A stretch of DNA of 64,000 nucleotides from Photobacterium sp. DA100 (GTDB lineage: Bacteria; Pseudomonadota; Gammaproteobacteria; Enterobacterales; Vibrionaceae), in NCBI RefSeq assembly GCF_029223585.1, contig NZ_CP119424.1:868001-932000 (forward strand), written 5' to 3'. The notes beneath the pieces are model-generated. The model did not search any database and had not been told where the DNA came from. It saw only the letters and a list, made by a program, of their open reading frames with translations. The position numbers and the translations under genes were made by a program. Positions 9,049 to 16,997 of the stretch are shown piece by piece. How positions within the stretch are numbered: position 1 is the first letter of the stretch; every line of letters begins with the position of its first letter.

Positions 9049-9671
9049 TGCTACGTGTACTGATTGCCATTCCTGCGGCTTTCCTAATGGCGTTGGGCTT
9101 GTTCACGTTTATGGCATGGATGGTCGATAACGGAAGCCAACGTCCTGAAGTTGAGAAGCAACTGCTGGCATTTGATATGGTGATGGTAGAGCAGGAGCGC
9201 GAGGCCCAACGCCGGCAGCGAACAGTGCCGGAGCCGCCTGAAACACCTGAACCGCCACCGCAGGCAATGCCACAAGCCACTAATCAAACTGTCACCAATA
9301 CAATGTCGTCTTCAATGCCGAATCTGAATTTGAATTTGCAGGCATCGGTATCGGGTTTAGCAATCAATGCCCCGACGTTTTCAGATTTTGGTGCCAATCA
9401 GCAGGCGATACCGCTATATCGTGTTGAACCCAAGTATCCATCAAGGGCAAAGAAGCAGGGTGCTGAAGGTTATGTGGTGATGTCATTTACCATTGATCCT
9501 CAGGGCCGCCCGACAGATATCAGCGTGCTGGACGCCAAGCCACGCCGTCTTTTTGAGCGGGAGGCCATTCAAGCACTTAGAAAATGGAAGTATCAGCCTA
9601 AAGTTGTTGATGGCAAGTCGATTGCCCAGGTTGGTCAAACGCTTAGACTGGATTTTAAGATACAGAAATGA
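9048..9671 (+). CDS. tonB2: TonB2 energy transducer, 207 aa
   Basis: An N-terminal membrane anchor (about 8-25) is followed by a short proline-rich segment (EPPETPEPPPQ), then a linker and the C-terminal TonB domain (about 120-205). That domain shows YPSRAKKQGAEGYVVMSF, a DPQGRPTDISVL turn and ALRKWKYQP. The proline region is much shorter than in E. coli TonB, typical of TonB2. It overlaps its neighbours by TAATG and ATGA. It transfers energy from ExbB2-ExbD2-TtpC to TonB-dependent receptors. Confidence 0.93.
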   Translation: MLRVLIAIPAAFLMALGLFTFMAWMVDNGSQRPEVEKQLLAFDMVMVEQEREAQRRQRTVPEPPETPEPPPQAMPQATNQTVTNTMSSSMPNLNLNLQASVSGLAINAPTFSDFGANQQAIPLYRVEPKYPSRAKKQGAEGYVVMSFTIDPQGRPTDISVLDAKPRRLFEREAIQALRKWKYQPKVVDGKSIAQVGQTLRLDFKIQK

Positions 9672-10846
9672 TCAAGAAACTGACATTACTCGTTGCCTTG
9701 TCACTGCCGCTTGGCCTAATGCCTCAACTGGCTGTTTGCGCTGAGCTTTCCCAGTATACCGCGGGGCGGGTACAGCGGGCTCACGCCCTTCAGCAAGATG
9801 AAAAACTGACTGAAGCAATTGCCTTGCTAGAGGGGATAAACCCATCTCGAGCTTATGACAAAGCGTATGTTCAGCGTATGCTCGGGGTGTTCTATTGGCA
9901 GCAAAACAACAAAACCAAGGCGATTGCGAACCTGACTGATGCCGTTAATTCAGGTTTGTTGCAGGACGAGCAGGCTTGGATTACCCAGCGTATGCTTGCT
10001 GATATTTTGCTTACTAGCGAAGAATTCAAGCAGGCGTTGCCACACTATTACGCTTTGAGTAACAACGTTCCTGAGAACCAAAAAGCAGATGAGCTGTGGC
10101 TACGCATTGCCCAATCACATTATCAGATTTCCGAGTGGCAACAATCACTTACTGCGATAAATGCATATGCGAAATTGGCGGGTAAACTTGATGTTCAACC
10201 TTTAACAATCAAGCTCGGTGCCCAGCTTCAGCTTAAGCAATGGAAAGCGGCTTTGCTGACCTTGGAAAGCTTGATTGCTCTTGAGCCAAACAAGCTTGTC
10301 TGGTGGCAGCAGACGGCAGGTATTCAGCTGCGTCTCGGGCATTCCAAATCTGCACTGGAGACGTTAGCGTTGGCGCGAAGGCAAGGTGTGGATTTGTCCC
10401 AGCAAGATTTGAAGACCTTAGCCCAACTCTATGCCCAGCGTGGTATACCTGAGCGAGCCGCAATTGTGTATTCTCAACTCGATGGTGCCGACTCAGATGT
10501 GGATCTTTTAGTCCTGCAAGCGCAGTATTGGCAGATTGCCAAAGAATGGGATAAATCTATTTCTGTATGGCATAGAGCGGCAGCATTGAATAACAAACAT
10601 CGCTGGTCTTTGGCCCAGTTGCTCCTTCAGCAAGGCGACTATCAGCAAGCCATTGCTGAACTTGATAAAGTCAGCGACAAAGCGCGTGAGGCCGATGTCG
10701 CGCTTGCCAAGGTACGTGCGTATTACAAGCTCGACAATCTAGAAAAAGCGATTATCTTTGCTAAACAGGCAGACAACATTGAGTCAACTACTGCGTCAAA
10801 AAGCTGGATTAAGTATCTGTCACAGAAAAGAGAAATGGCTAGTTAA
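9668..10846 (+). CDS. TPR-repeat periplasmic protein of the TonB2 operon, 392 aa
   Basis: A signal peptide (about 25 residues, ending AVCA) precedes a protein made almost entirely of tetratricopeptide-like helical repeats (for example ALPHYYALSNNVPENQKADE and GDYQQAIAELDKVSDKAREA). It is the last gene of the operon and overlaps tonB2 by four bases. TPR proteins occupy this place in other Vibrio TonB2 clusters. A scaffold role in the periplasm is inferred. A strong hairpin terminator follows. Confidence 0.85.
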   Translation: MIKKLTLLVALSLPLGLMPQLAVCAELSQYTAGRVQRAHALQQDEKLTEAIALLEGINPSRAYDKAYVQRMLGVFYWQQNNKTKAIANLTDAVNSGLLQDEQAWITQRMLADILLTSEEFKQALPHYYALSNNVPENQKADELWLRIAQSHYQISEWQQSLTAINAYAKLAGKLDVQPLTIKLGAQLQLKQWKAALLTLESLIALEPNKLVWWQQTAGIQLRLGHSKSALETLALARRQGVDLSQQDLKTLAQLYAQRGIPERAAIVYSQLDGADSDVDLLVLQAQYWQIAKEWDKSISVWHRAAALNNKHRWSLAQLLLQQGDYQQAIAELDKVSDKAREADVALAKVRAYYKLDNLEKAIIFAKQADNIESTTASKSWIKYLSQKREMAS

Positions 10847-10891
10847 CTCATCAGGCTGAGAAGCTGCCTGAGCAAATCAATAATTCAATAT

Positions 10892-10948
10892 AAGGCTGCT
10901 ATTGTGAAATCCACCCTATGTTGAATGTCACAAATGCAGCCTTTTTTT
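10892..10948 (+). terminator. Terminator of the TonB2 operon
   Basis: AAGGCTGC pairs with GCAGCCTT, and an inner TTGTGA pairs with TCACAA. The stem ends in a T-run at 10942-10948. Confidence 0.85.
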
Positions 10949-11044
10949 GTAACAAAAATCAGACAATCTTCAGCCGTATGAAATAACTCACATTAAAACG
11001 AAGCCAATCGGCGCAAGCTATTCGAGACAATGAAATAGTAAATT

Positions 11045-11155
11045 TTGGTTATTCTTACTAATATTCTTGCGGCGATTTGGGCCTCTGCTTATGGACGTAC
11101 CCATCCGAAAATTGACCTGGAAGACGAGAAGGCGGGAGACCGCCATGCATGCTGA
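11045..11155 (+). CDS. Candidate 36-residue membrane peptide in the leader of the EF-G paralogue
   Basis: The frame opens at TTG (11045) right after TAG-TAA stops and ends at TGA (11153-11155). The peptide has a hydrophobic N-terminal half (NILAAIWASAYG) and a charged tail (KIDLEDEKAGDRHA), which looks protein-like rather than random. It overlaps the next small ORF (11145) by 11 bases in another frame. Reading on in that frame would give a two-helix peptide, so this could be half of a frameshifted gene. There is no clear ribosome site. Confidence 0.35.
   Translation: MVILTNILAAIWASAYGRTHPKIDLEDEKAGDRHAC
11131..11144 (+). promoter_or_regulatory. GNRA-capped hairpin covering a Shine-Dalgarno sequence
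   Basis: GGCGG-GAGA-CCGCC is a perfect 5-bp GC stem with a GAGA (GNRA) tetraloop, ending at the base before the ATG at 11145. The Shine-Dalgarno core GGGAG (11134-11138) lies in its 5' arm and loop. It could block translation initiation at that ATG. The role is inferred. Confidence 0.45.
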
Positions 11156-11207
11156 AAAATTAGCGTTTGTCTTTCTGATCTTCGGAGGCAGTTATGTCTA
11201 TGAATGA
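11145..11207 (+). CDS. Candidate 20-residue upstream ORF overlapping the EF-G paralogue start
   Basis: ATG at 11145 follows GGGAG with 6-base spacing. The peptide is hydrophobic (MHAEKLAFVFLIFGGSYVYE) and ends at a TGA lying 14 bases inside the EF-G-like gene. The arrangement would permit coupling of its translation to that of the elongation factor paralogue. It may instead be the second half of a frameshifted small gene beginning at 11045. Confidence 0.35.
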   Translation: MHAEKLAFVFLIFGGSYVYE

Positions 11208-13218
11208 AATTCGCAATATCGCAGTAGTTGGTCAAAGTGGGGTAGGTAAAACGACCTTGATTGAGCGCCTGCTGTTTGAGTCAGAATGCTCTACACATCT
11301 CGGAAGTGTCAAAGAGGGTGACACTGTCACGGACTTTGATGACCAATCCATCCATTATCAACACAGTATCGAAGCTACGCCAGCCGCTCTTTGTTGGCAA
11401 AAGCACCGTATGAATGTTATCGATACCCCGGGCTTGCCTGAATTATTGGGGCGGACGTTGAGTATCTATCCCGCTGTTGAAACTTCAGCCTTAGTTTTTG
11501 ATGCCAATACACCTTTGAACCAAGTATCAGAGAAGTTATTTGCTTTTGCCCAGTCGCAGAAGAAGTGTCAGATGATCATCATTAACAAAGTCGATCTCAA
11601 TCCGGACAAAGTGCCGCAGCTCATCGACCAACTGCAGTCTCACTTCGGCCAGGAATGCTTGCCGATCAACTTGCCGTCGGGCGATGGGCAATCGGTCGTC
11701 GATTGCTACTTCAAGCCAGATTATGACGCGTCGACCCTATGGAGTAGCGTTGAGACTGCGCATGAACAGCTAATCGATCAGGTTATCGAGGTTGATGAGA
11801 AATTGATGGAGCTGTACCTTGAGCAAGGTTCCTCGCTCACAGCTGAGCAGTTACACGATCCATTTGAAGAAGCCCTAAGGACAGGTCATGTCATTCCCAT
11901 TTGTTGTGTCTCGGCGGAAACAGGGCTGGGGATTTCACTGTTGCTGCAAACATTAGCAGAAATTATGCCGATGCCTTCGGAAGGTAATCCGCCAATGCTG
12001 GAAAAAAATGGCCAGCAGGTTCGGGTTGACTGTGAACAGCTAGATCATACCGTGGCTCATGTATATAAAGTTAGTGTTGACCCGTACCTGGGGAAACTGG
12101 CTTATTTGCGGGTCTTCCAAGGCGAAATCAACGCGGGCTCTCAGCTTTTTATCGGTGAGAACAGCAAGGCGTTTAAAGTTGGGCACTTATATCAGCTACA
12201 AGGCAAGAAGCGTCTAGAGATTGCCAATGCTCGGGCTGGTGATTTTTGTGTCTTGGCAAAAGTGGATGACTTGAATTTTGACTCAGTGGTCCATGATTCC
12301 CATGATGAAGACGAAGTCATCATGAAAACTATCGATTTTCCAGCACCGATGTATAGCTTGGCGATTCAAACGACCAAAAGGGGGGATGAACAGAAGCTAT
12401 CGGAGGTGCTCAATAAAATAGCAGCCGAAGATCCCTCCCTGTGCCTTGAACATCGTACCCGTACCAATGAAACTGTTTTGGGTGGCCAGGGTGAATTCCA
12501 CTTGAAAATCGCACTGGAGAAAATGGCTTCGGTTTATAAGCTCAACGTTAATACCGAGCAGCCGAGTATTGAATATTTCGAAACGATAACCCAGCAAGCA
12601 GAAGGTCACTATCGTCACAAAAAACAAAGCGGCGGTGCGGGACAGTTTGGTGAGGTACAGCTTAAAGTTCGGCCTTTGGATCGTGGGGAGGGCTTTGTTT
12701 TCGTCAATAAAGTGGTGGGCGGAGCTATTCCGACATCCTTGATCCCTGCAGTGGAGAAGGGGATCCGGCAAGCGGTAGAGGAAGGGGCGATATCCGGAAA
12801 CCCGATTCATGATATAGAAGTCACCGTCTATGATGGTAAATATCATTCTGTAGACTCAAAAGAAATCGCTTTTGTGATAGCAGGTAAGAAAGCATTCCTT
12901 GATGCTGTGAATAATGCTAACCCTATCGTGTTAGAGCCAATCGTAGAGCTTAACCTGCAGATTCCAACGGACTCTGTCGGTGATATTAGCGGAGATTTAG
13001 CAGCTAACCGAGGAGTGATATTAGGTACCCAGTCTGAAGAGAATAACTTTACCTCGCTACAGGCGAAGATCCCGCAAAATGAGTTGTTGGATTACTCCCA
13101 GCGCCTGAGGGCTATGACGGGCGGTGAGGGTAGTTTCAGTATGGTACTGAGTCACTACGAGCCCGCTCCTAACACTGTACAGAAAAAGGTATGCAGTGCT
13201 GCCGAAGAAGCGTGCTAG
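11194..13218 (+). CDS. Elongation factor G-like GTPase (EF-G paralogue), 674 aa
   Basis: The GTPase domain has G1 GQSGVGKTT (canonical EF-G has AHIDAGKTT), G3 DTPGL and G4 NKVD. The switch I element RGITI of true EF-G is replaced by QHSIEAT, as in the EF-G-like bacterial subfamily. Domain II (about 265-355), domain III (about 385-460), domain IV (SGGAGQFGEV through YDGKYHSVDSKE) and domain V are all present. The domain IV tip keeps the histidine that contacts the decoding site in EF-G. The length is slightly under the usual 700. It is a second EF-G with an unclear role, perhaps ribosome recycling or stress translation. The ribosome site GGAGG and ATG at 11194 fit well; the second ATG at 11200 is also possible. 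It stands alone with its own terminator. Confidence 0.88.
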   Translation: MSMNEIRNIAVVGQSGVGKTTLIERLLFESECSTHLGSVKEGDTVTDFDDQSIHYQHSIEATPAALCWQKHRMNVIDTPGLPELLGRTLSIYPAVETSALVFDANTPLNQVSEKLFAFAQSQKKCQMIIINKVDLNPDKVPQLIDQLQSHFGQECLPINLPSGDGQSVVDCYFKPDYDASTLWSSVETAHEQLIDQVIEVDEKLMELYLEQGSSLTAEQLHDPFEEALRTGHVIPICCVSAETGLGISLLLQTLAEIMPMPSEGNPPMLEKNGQQVRVDCEQLDHTVAHVYKVSVDPYLGKLAYLRVFQGEINAGSQLFIGENSKAFKVGHLYQLQGKKRLEIANARAGDFCVLAKVDDLNFDSVVHDSHDEDEVIMKTIDFPAPMYSLAIQTTKRGDEQKLSEVLNKIAAEDPSLCLEHRTRTNETVLGGQGEFHLKIALEKMASVYKLNVNTEQPSIEYFETITQQAEGHYRHKKQSGGAGQFGEVQLKVRPLDRGEGFVFVNKVVGGAIPTSLIPAVEKGIRQAVEEGAISGNPIHDIEVTVYDGKYHSVDSKEIAFVIAGKKAFLDAVNNANPIVLEPIVELNLQIPTDSVGDISGDLAANRGVILGTQSEENNFTSLQAKIPQNELLDYSQRLRAMTGGEGSFSMVLSHYEPAPNTVQKKVCSAAEEAC

Positions 13219-13248
13219 CGATTTCCAACCAAAGTATTACATTCATAC

Positions 13249-13278
13249 AAAAAGGCTGCTGTAATCAGGAGCCTTTTT
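13249..13278 (+). terminator. Terminator of the EF-G paralogue gene
   Basis: AAAAAGGCT and AGCCTTTTT form a 9-bp stem with a 12-base loop and a T-run, 30 bp after the stop. Confidence 0.85.
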
Positions 13279-13335
13279 ATTGAGTATATGCAGGTGATTT
13301 AGTATGGTGGTCAGGGTGTTGTTAGGGAATGGAAT

Positions 13336-13866
13336 ATGGAAACACAAAGGTTAAAACTATTGCCTCCTTGTCTGGAAAGAGCGCCAATGATGCTGGAGGC
13401 GATACTCGAAAGCCAGAATGAACTCGCGGTGTACTTACCTTGGGTGCCCAATGCCTTGACTGAAGATGCATCCATTGAGAATACAAAGCAAGCGATAGCC
13501 AATTTTGAAGCCTTTGAGGGAGAGCTTCGATATTCCATTATCGAGAAAGAATCTGGCAGGTTTGTTGGGGCGGTAGGATTACTAATAAAGGACAAAGCCG
13601 TCCCTTATTTTGAAATAGGCTATTGGCTGAGAACCTCGGCATATGGCTGTGGTTACATGACAGAGGCTGTCGAACGGCTGACAGCGTATGCTTTTGAGGA
13701 GTTACATGCTAACCGTGTTGAAATTACCGCAGCAGAGCAGAATACCCAAAGCCGTGCTGTTGCCGAACGCTGTGGTTTTGAATTTGAATGCCTGAAGAAA
13801 AATGAAAGACGCTTACCGTCAGGGGAGCTTAGCCATACGGTGGTATACAGCAAAATTGCCGTCTAA
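13336..13866 (+). CDS. GNAT family N-acetyltransferase, RimJ/RimL-like, 176 aa
   Basis: The protein has the RimL-type pattern: an N-terminal ETQRLKLLP strand, a central FVGAVGLL strand, then the acetyl-CoA loop region (EIGYWLRTSAYGCGYMTEAV) and the C-terminal NTQSRAVAERCGFEFE motif. Such enzymes transfer an acetyl group from acetyl-CoA, often to the amino terminus of a ribosomal protein or to a small molecule. The acceptor cannot be told here. It is a single gene between the EF-G paralogue terminator and a small unknown ORF. Confidence 0.88.
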   Translation: METQRLKLLPPCLERAPMMLEAILESQNELAVYLPWVPNALTEDASIENTKQAIANFEAFEGELRYSIIEKESGRFVGAVGLLIKDKAVPYFEIGYWLRTSAYGCGYMTEAVERLTAYAFEELHANRVEITAAEQNTQSRAVAERCGFEFECLKKNERRLPSGELSHTVVYSKIAV

Positions 13867-13974
13867 AAAGTAGCGGTGGATTTCTGCTGATCCACGAGCT
13901 AAATCCTGAAGTTACTTAAGGTTTTTTCCGCTTGGTCGTTTATTTCTAACAGAATCATTTTGTTTGGAGGTTAA

Positions 13975-14163
13975 ATGTCCCTTGGAGTAAACCTATCCGG
14001 TGATGATAAACAAAAACTGCTGTCAGAGCTTGTGGCTGTTGTGAGTAATCGTTTCCCCAACCGTGAAGTGAAGGTCATCAAGCAAACTCACCAACAGGGC
14101 ACGGTGTCGTTACATTTCGAAGTCAACGATGGCGAGCTTATCCAGATAGAGCTGCCACAGTAA
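13975..14163 (+). CDS. Hypothetical small protein, 62 aa
   Basis: A strong ribosome site (TTGGAGG) precedes the ATG by 6 bases. The product is soluble, with a helical first half (DDKQKLLSELVAVVSNRF) and a strand-forming second half (GTVSLHFEVNDGELIQIELPQ). There is no signal or cysteine. I do not recognise it. The good initiation site and balanced codons argue that it is a real gene. Confidence 0.65.
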   Translation: MSLGVNLSGDDKQKLLSELVAVVSNRFPNREVKVIKQTHQQGTVSLHFEVNDGELIQIELPQ

Positions 14164-14183
14164 TATCTTGCCGATATCCATTT

Positions 14184-14222
14184 CCATGATAGATTACTGA
14201 TTAGTATGTAAATCTATCATGG
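14184..14222. repeat. 12-bp perfect inverted repeat
   Basis: CCATGATAGATT and AATCTATCATGG are separated by 15 bases. The element lies 20 bp after the 62-residue ORF. It lacks a T-run, so it may be a weak terminator, an mRNA-stabilising hairpin or a protein site. Confidence 0.6.
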
Positions 14223-14274
14223 AGTGCTGATAACGTGGTGGTGGTTTGTTTGCAAGAGTTAGCCATGTTTATAG

Positions 14275-15360
14275 CTAGTTAGTTGGATTAGGGATTTTTC
14301 TGGCTAACCTGTCTAATCCGCCTTCAGCGGTAAAGAATAGTTCAAGCTCAAACATGATCCCCGGGTTCACTTTATATTGAAATGCATCCTGGAAATCCAG
14401 TTCCGGGGTAATGCTCATATATAGCCAGTCGCTATACAATCGGTGCTTCCATGCTACTGAAACCCAAGAGTTAGTGATTGAATAATTCGGTGTGGAGTCG
14501 GCGCTAAAACCGATGGAATATTGCAGTAAGTTATCTTGGTTGATTCGGTCGAATATTTCTGCCTGCTGTACAAACTCCCAATTATCATCCGTGTCCAAAT
14601 ATTGTGCCGAAGAGCTGATTTTAAGGATAGTGCTGGGATCTTCTGGGCTGGCAAAGTAAAAATTCAGTGAGGTGAGTGCCCCGGGGCCTTTGGAATCATA
14701 ATAGAAGACTTCTTGTTTAATCCGGCTAGTCCATTTATGGCTAAGCCTATCAATACGCCTCAAATCGGCTCGGGCGAATGGATCGAGTGGAAGTTTGATT
14801 TTCAAACCGAGGTCGAGATTTGTTCGCCATTTTCCCCATTGCTGCCCTTGTAGTTGCACCCCGCCTACAGCGCCAGACAGGCTACTGTCGGAGTTGTTAC
14901 TGATACCACGCTGTTTGTCTTCTAGACGGTCAAAGTCATCAGGGTCAGTATCTAGGACGAACTTCCAGTTTTTTTCAGTATGGGGAAGATCAATTTTAAG
15001 CTTTACACTTGCATCAGTATCGAAATATTCGCGGTGTGTGTATCTACTTTTCAGTTTTAACCGAAGGTAGCTACGATTGGTCAAGGGTAACTCTTCGTCT
15101 TTTTTGGCAATAAAGTGATCGATGGAAGAGCTATAGTCATAGACAGTATCTGAAATGGTATCCTGCGTGTCATCTATCCAATCTTGAAAACTGTCTTCAT
15201 CATTGATATCCGAATACAGTCTGTCGTAATAGATGTCGTAGGGCTCCTCTTTTATTTCAGTGCCTGATGTAGCAAAGGGAAATAGACATAGAATAGCGAC
15301 GATACAACTAGGTGTAACATACTTGAAAAAATAATCAAAGGGAGAACAACACCGCCACAT
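14275..15360 (-). CDS. Hypothetical envelope protein, probable outer-membrane beta-barrel, 361 aa
   Basis: ATG at 15360 is preferred, because GGGAG lies 7 bases upstream of it; an upstream GTG at 15381 would add seven residues. A hydrophobic segment around residues 15-32 (PSCIVAILCLFPFATSG) is a likely signal sequence. An acidic helix-prone region follows (about 35-90). The remainder is rich in alternating strands (for example SYLRLKLKSRYTHREYF and LEFELFF-like segments near the end), as in barrel proteins. No family is recognised. The gene is alone and is not close to known secretion or transport genes. A barrel is an inference from strand pattern only. Confidence 0.6.
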   Translation of the reverse strand: MWRCCSPFDYFFKYVTPSCIVAILCLFPFATSGTEIKEEPYDIYYDRLYSDINDEDSFQDWIDDTQDTISDTVYDYSSSIDHFIAKKDEELPLTNRSYLRLKLKSRYTHREYFDTDASVKLKIDLPHTEKNWKFVLDTDPDDFDRLEDKQRGISNNSDSSLSGAVGGVQLQGQQWGKWRTNLDLGLKIKLPLDPFARADLRRIDRLSHKWTSRIKQEVFYYDSKGPGALTSLNFYFASPEDPSTILKISSSAQYLDTDDNWEFVQQAEIFDRINQDNLLQYSIGFSADSTPNYSITNSWVSVAWKHRLYSDWLYMSITPELDFQDAFQYKVNPGIMFELELFFTAEGGLDRLARKIPNPTN

Positions 15361-15381
15361 CTCATATCTCCCAATAACCAC

Positions 15382-15681
15382 ATGAATAATAGGAACTTAT
15401 TGATATATAGACAAGTATAGACTGGTAAGGCATTGATTACATAACAAGTGGTAATATTTATGAAAATGAGATCTGATTCTAAAAAATTAAAACAAATTTG
15501 AATCGCAACACCTTAAATGAAGACTGTTCAAATTCCTTTAAATCAATTAAAACATAAGTTTATTATGTGAAATAATTTGTTACGCATAAAAATGTCAATC
15601 ATTAATAAATAACGAATGTTTAACTACTATTATAGAGGTCTAAATTGATTAACACTTGTGATTTGATATTTGGAGAAGATG
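15382..15681. other. AT-rich intergenic region between divergent genes
   Basis: About 300 bases of strongly AT-rich DNA separate the divergent starts at 15360 and 15682. Promoters for both are expected here. I see no convincing operator, small ORF or structured RNA. Confidence 0.5.
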
Positions 15682-15963
15682 ATGGATTGTGTTGATTTTG
15701 AAGGAATAAAAAGGGATGTTTCGCACAAAGTTGTTGATATATTTGAATCATTTGAGGAGCATAACAATCGCCTTCCGACCATGGAAGAGTTCAGGCTGCT
15801 GTTTAATAACGAAGCCGAGCAATTTATTGGACCGAATGAAATGCTCAGGGTGAAGCCTGGCAGTGTATTGCATGACAAACTTCAGGAGCGAGAACAAAAG
15901 CTGTGGCGAGCAGTCAATGAACTGGAGGCGGAGCAACGTTTCCTGCGTTCTGAAACATATTAA
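15682..15963 (+). CDS. Hypothetical small protein, 93 aa
   Basis: GGAGA lies 5 bases before ATG 15682; ATG 15679 and TTG 15670 are less well spaced alternatives. The product is acidic and mostly helical, with a charged C-terminal helix (LHDKLQEREQKLWRAVNELEAEQRFL) that could be a coiled coil. There is no signal or membrane segment. I do not recognise it. Its own terminator at 16021-16051 supports it as a transcribed single gene. Confidence 0.6.
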   Translation: MDCVDFEGIKRDVSHKVVDIFESFEEHNNRLPTMEEFRLLFNNEAEQFIGPNEMLRVKPGSVLHDKLQEREQKLWRAVNELEAEQRFLRSETY

Positions 15964-16020
15964 TTAACCCTTGGAGGCCCACTTCATTATATGGATAGAA
16001 ATGTAGCTCATGGTGAGTTT

Positions 16021-16051
16021 GTGGTAACTCGTGCAGTTACCACTTTTTTTT
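16021..16051 (+). terminator. Terminator of the 93-residue ORF
   Basis: GTGGTAACT and AGTTACCAC form a 9-bp perfect stem with a 5-base loop, followed by eight T residues. Confidence 0.9.
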
Positions 16052-16067
16052 GCATGGACAGTACGAT

Positions 16068-16997
16068 TTACTGTAACTGTTGAGCTTTCAGCGCCATAGA
16101 TACGTTGGAGCGTGGTGATATGTTGAGTTGCTGGCAGATCATCCATCCTGCAGCAGCCAAGACGTCTAAATTTAAACCCGTTTCGATCCCTAATTGATGG
16201 CACAGGTAGACGACATCCTCGGTGGCAACATTGCCGCTCGCCCCTGGTGCGTATGGGCAACCTCCCAACCCTGCGACACTGGCATCTATGGTATCGATCC
16301 CCATCGATAATGCCTGATAAATATTTGGTAAGGCTTGGCCCCAAGTGTTGTGAAAATGCACGGCAATTTTACGGCTTGGGATTTGACTATTGATGGTGTC
16401 CAGTAAGTTGGCAACTTTGAAAGGGGTACCTGTACCGATAGTATCTCCCAGGGAGACTTCATAACAGCCCATACCGATTAGTTGCTCGGTGATTTGCAGT
16501 ACTTGGTTTGCTGGGGTCGGGCCATCATAAGGACAATCGATAACACACGATAAGTAGCCTCTTACAGGAATACCGTGAAGCTGCGCCAATGCCATCACTG
16601 GCTCAAAGCGTTTTAGGCTTTCGCTAATCGAGCAATTGATATTATGTTGGCTGAAGCCTTCAGAGGCTGAGGCAAAAATGGCAACTTCATCGGCCTGAGC
16701 GCTAAGCGCCATTTCGAAACCTTGGATGTTGGGAACAAGAGCTGAATAGACAATGTTGTCTTGCCGTTTGATTGCATGCATTACATTGAGCGAATCGGCC
16801 ATCTGGGGGACGCGTTTGGCAGAGACAAAAGCGCCTGTTTCGATATGACTGAGGCCAGATTGTGACAATAAGTTTATGAAATCTACCTTACTTTGGGTGG
16901 ACAAAGGTGTTTCATTTTGCAGCCCATCCCGGGCCCCCACTTCATAGATACGAACAGACTTGGGGAAGTCGCATGAACTATCAGGTCGTTTAATCAT
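16068..16997 (-). CDS. liuE: Hydroxymethylglutaryl-CoA lyase, 309 aa
   Basis: The N-terminal signature YEVGARDGLQNE binds the divalent metal and substrate in HMG-CoA lyases. The TIM-barrel metal site HFHNTWG and the catalytic cysteine loop GGCPYAPGASGNVATED are also present. The enzyme splits HMG-CoA to acetyl-CoA and acetoacetate, the last step of leucine breakdown. ATG at 16997 overlaps the liuC stop by eight bases (ATGATTAA); an upstream TTG at 17006 is less likely. It is the last gene of the leftward liu operon. The direct overlap with liuC leaves no room for liuD, which usually lies between the two. Confidence 0.93.
   Translation of the reverse strand: MIKRPDSSCDFPKSVRIYEVGARDGLQNETPLSTQSKVDFINLLSQSGLSHIETGAFVSAKRVPQMADSLNVMHAIKRQDNIVYSALVPNIQGFEMALSAQADEVAIFASASEGFSQHNINCSISESLKRFEPVMALAQLHGIPVRGYLSCVIDCPYDGPTPANQVLQITEQLIGMGCYEVSLGDTIGTGTPFKVANLLDTINSQIPSRKIAVHFHNTWGQALPNIYQALSMGIDTIDASVAGLGGCPYAPGASGNVATEDVVYLCHQLGIETGLNLDVLAAAGWMICQQLNISPRSNVSMALKAQQLQ

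Noticed and set aside
10949..11193. Leader of the EF-G paralogue considered as a known metabolite riboswitch
   Set aside because: I could match no conserved core of a known riboswitch class. Only the short GNRA-capped hairpin and small ORFs are supported.
14184..14222. Inverted repeat considered as an integron-type recombination site
   Set aside because: There is no integrase, no cassette array and none of the conserved core bases of attC. It is kept only as an inverted repeat.
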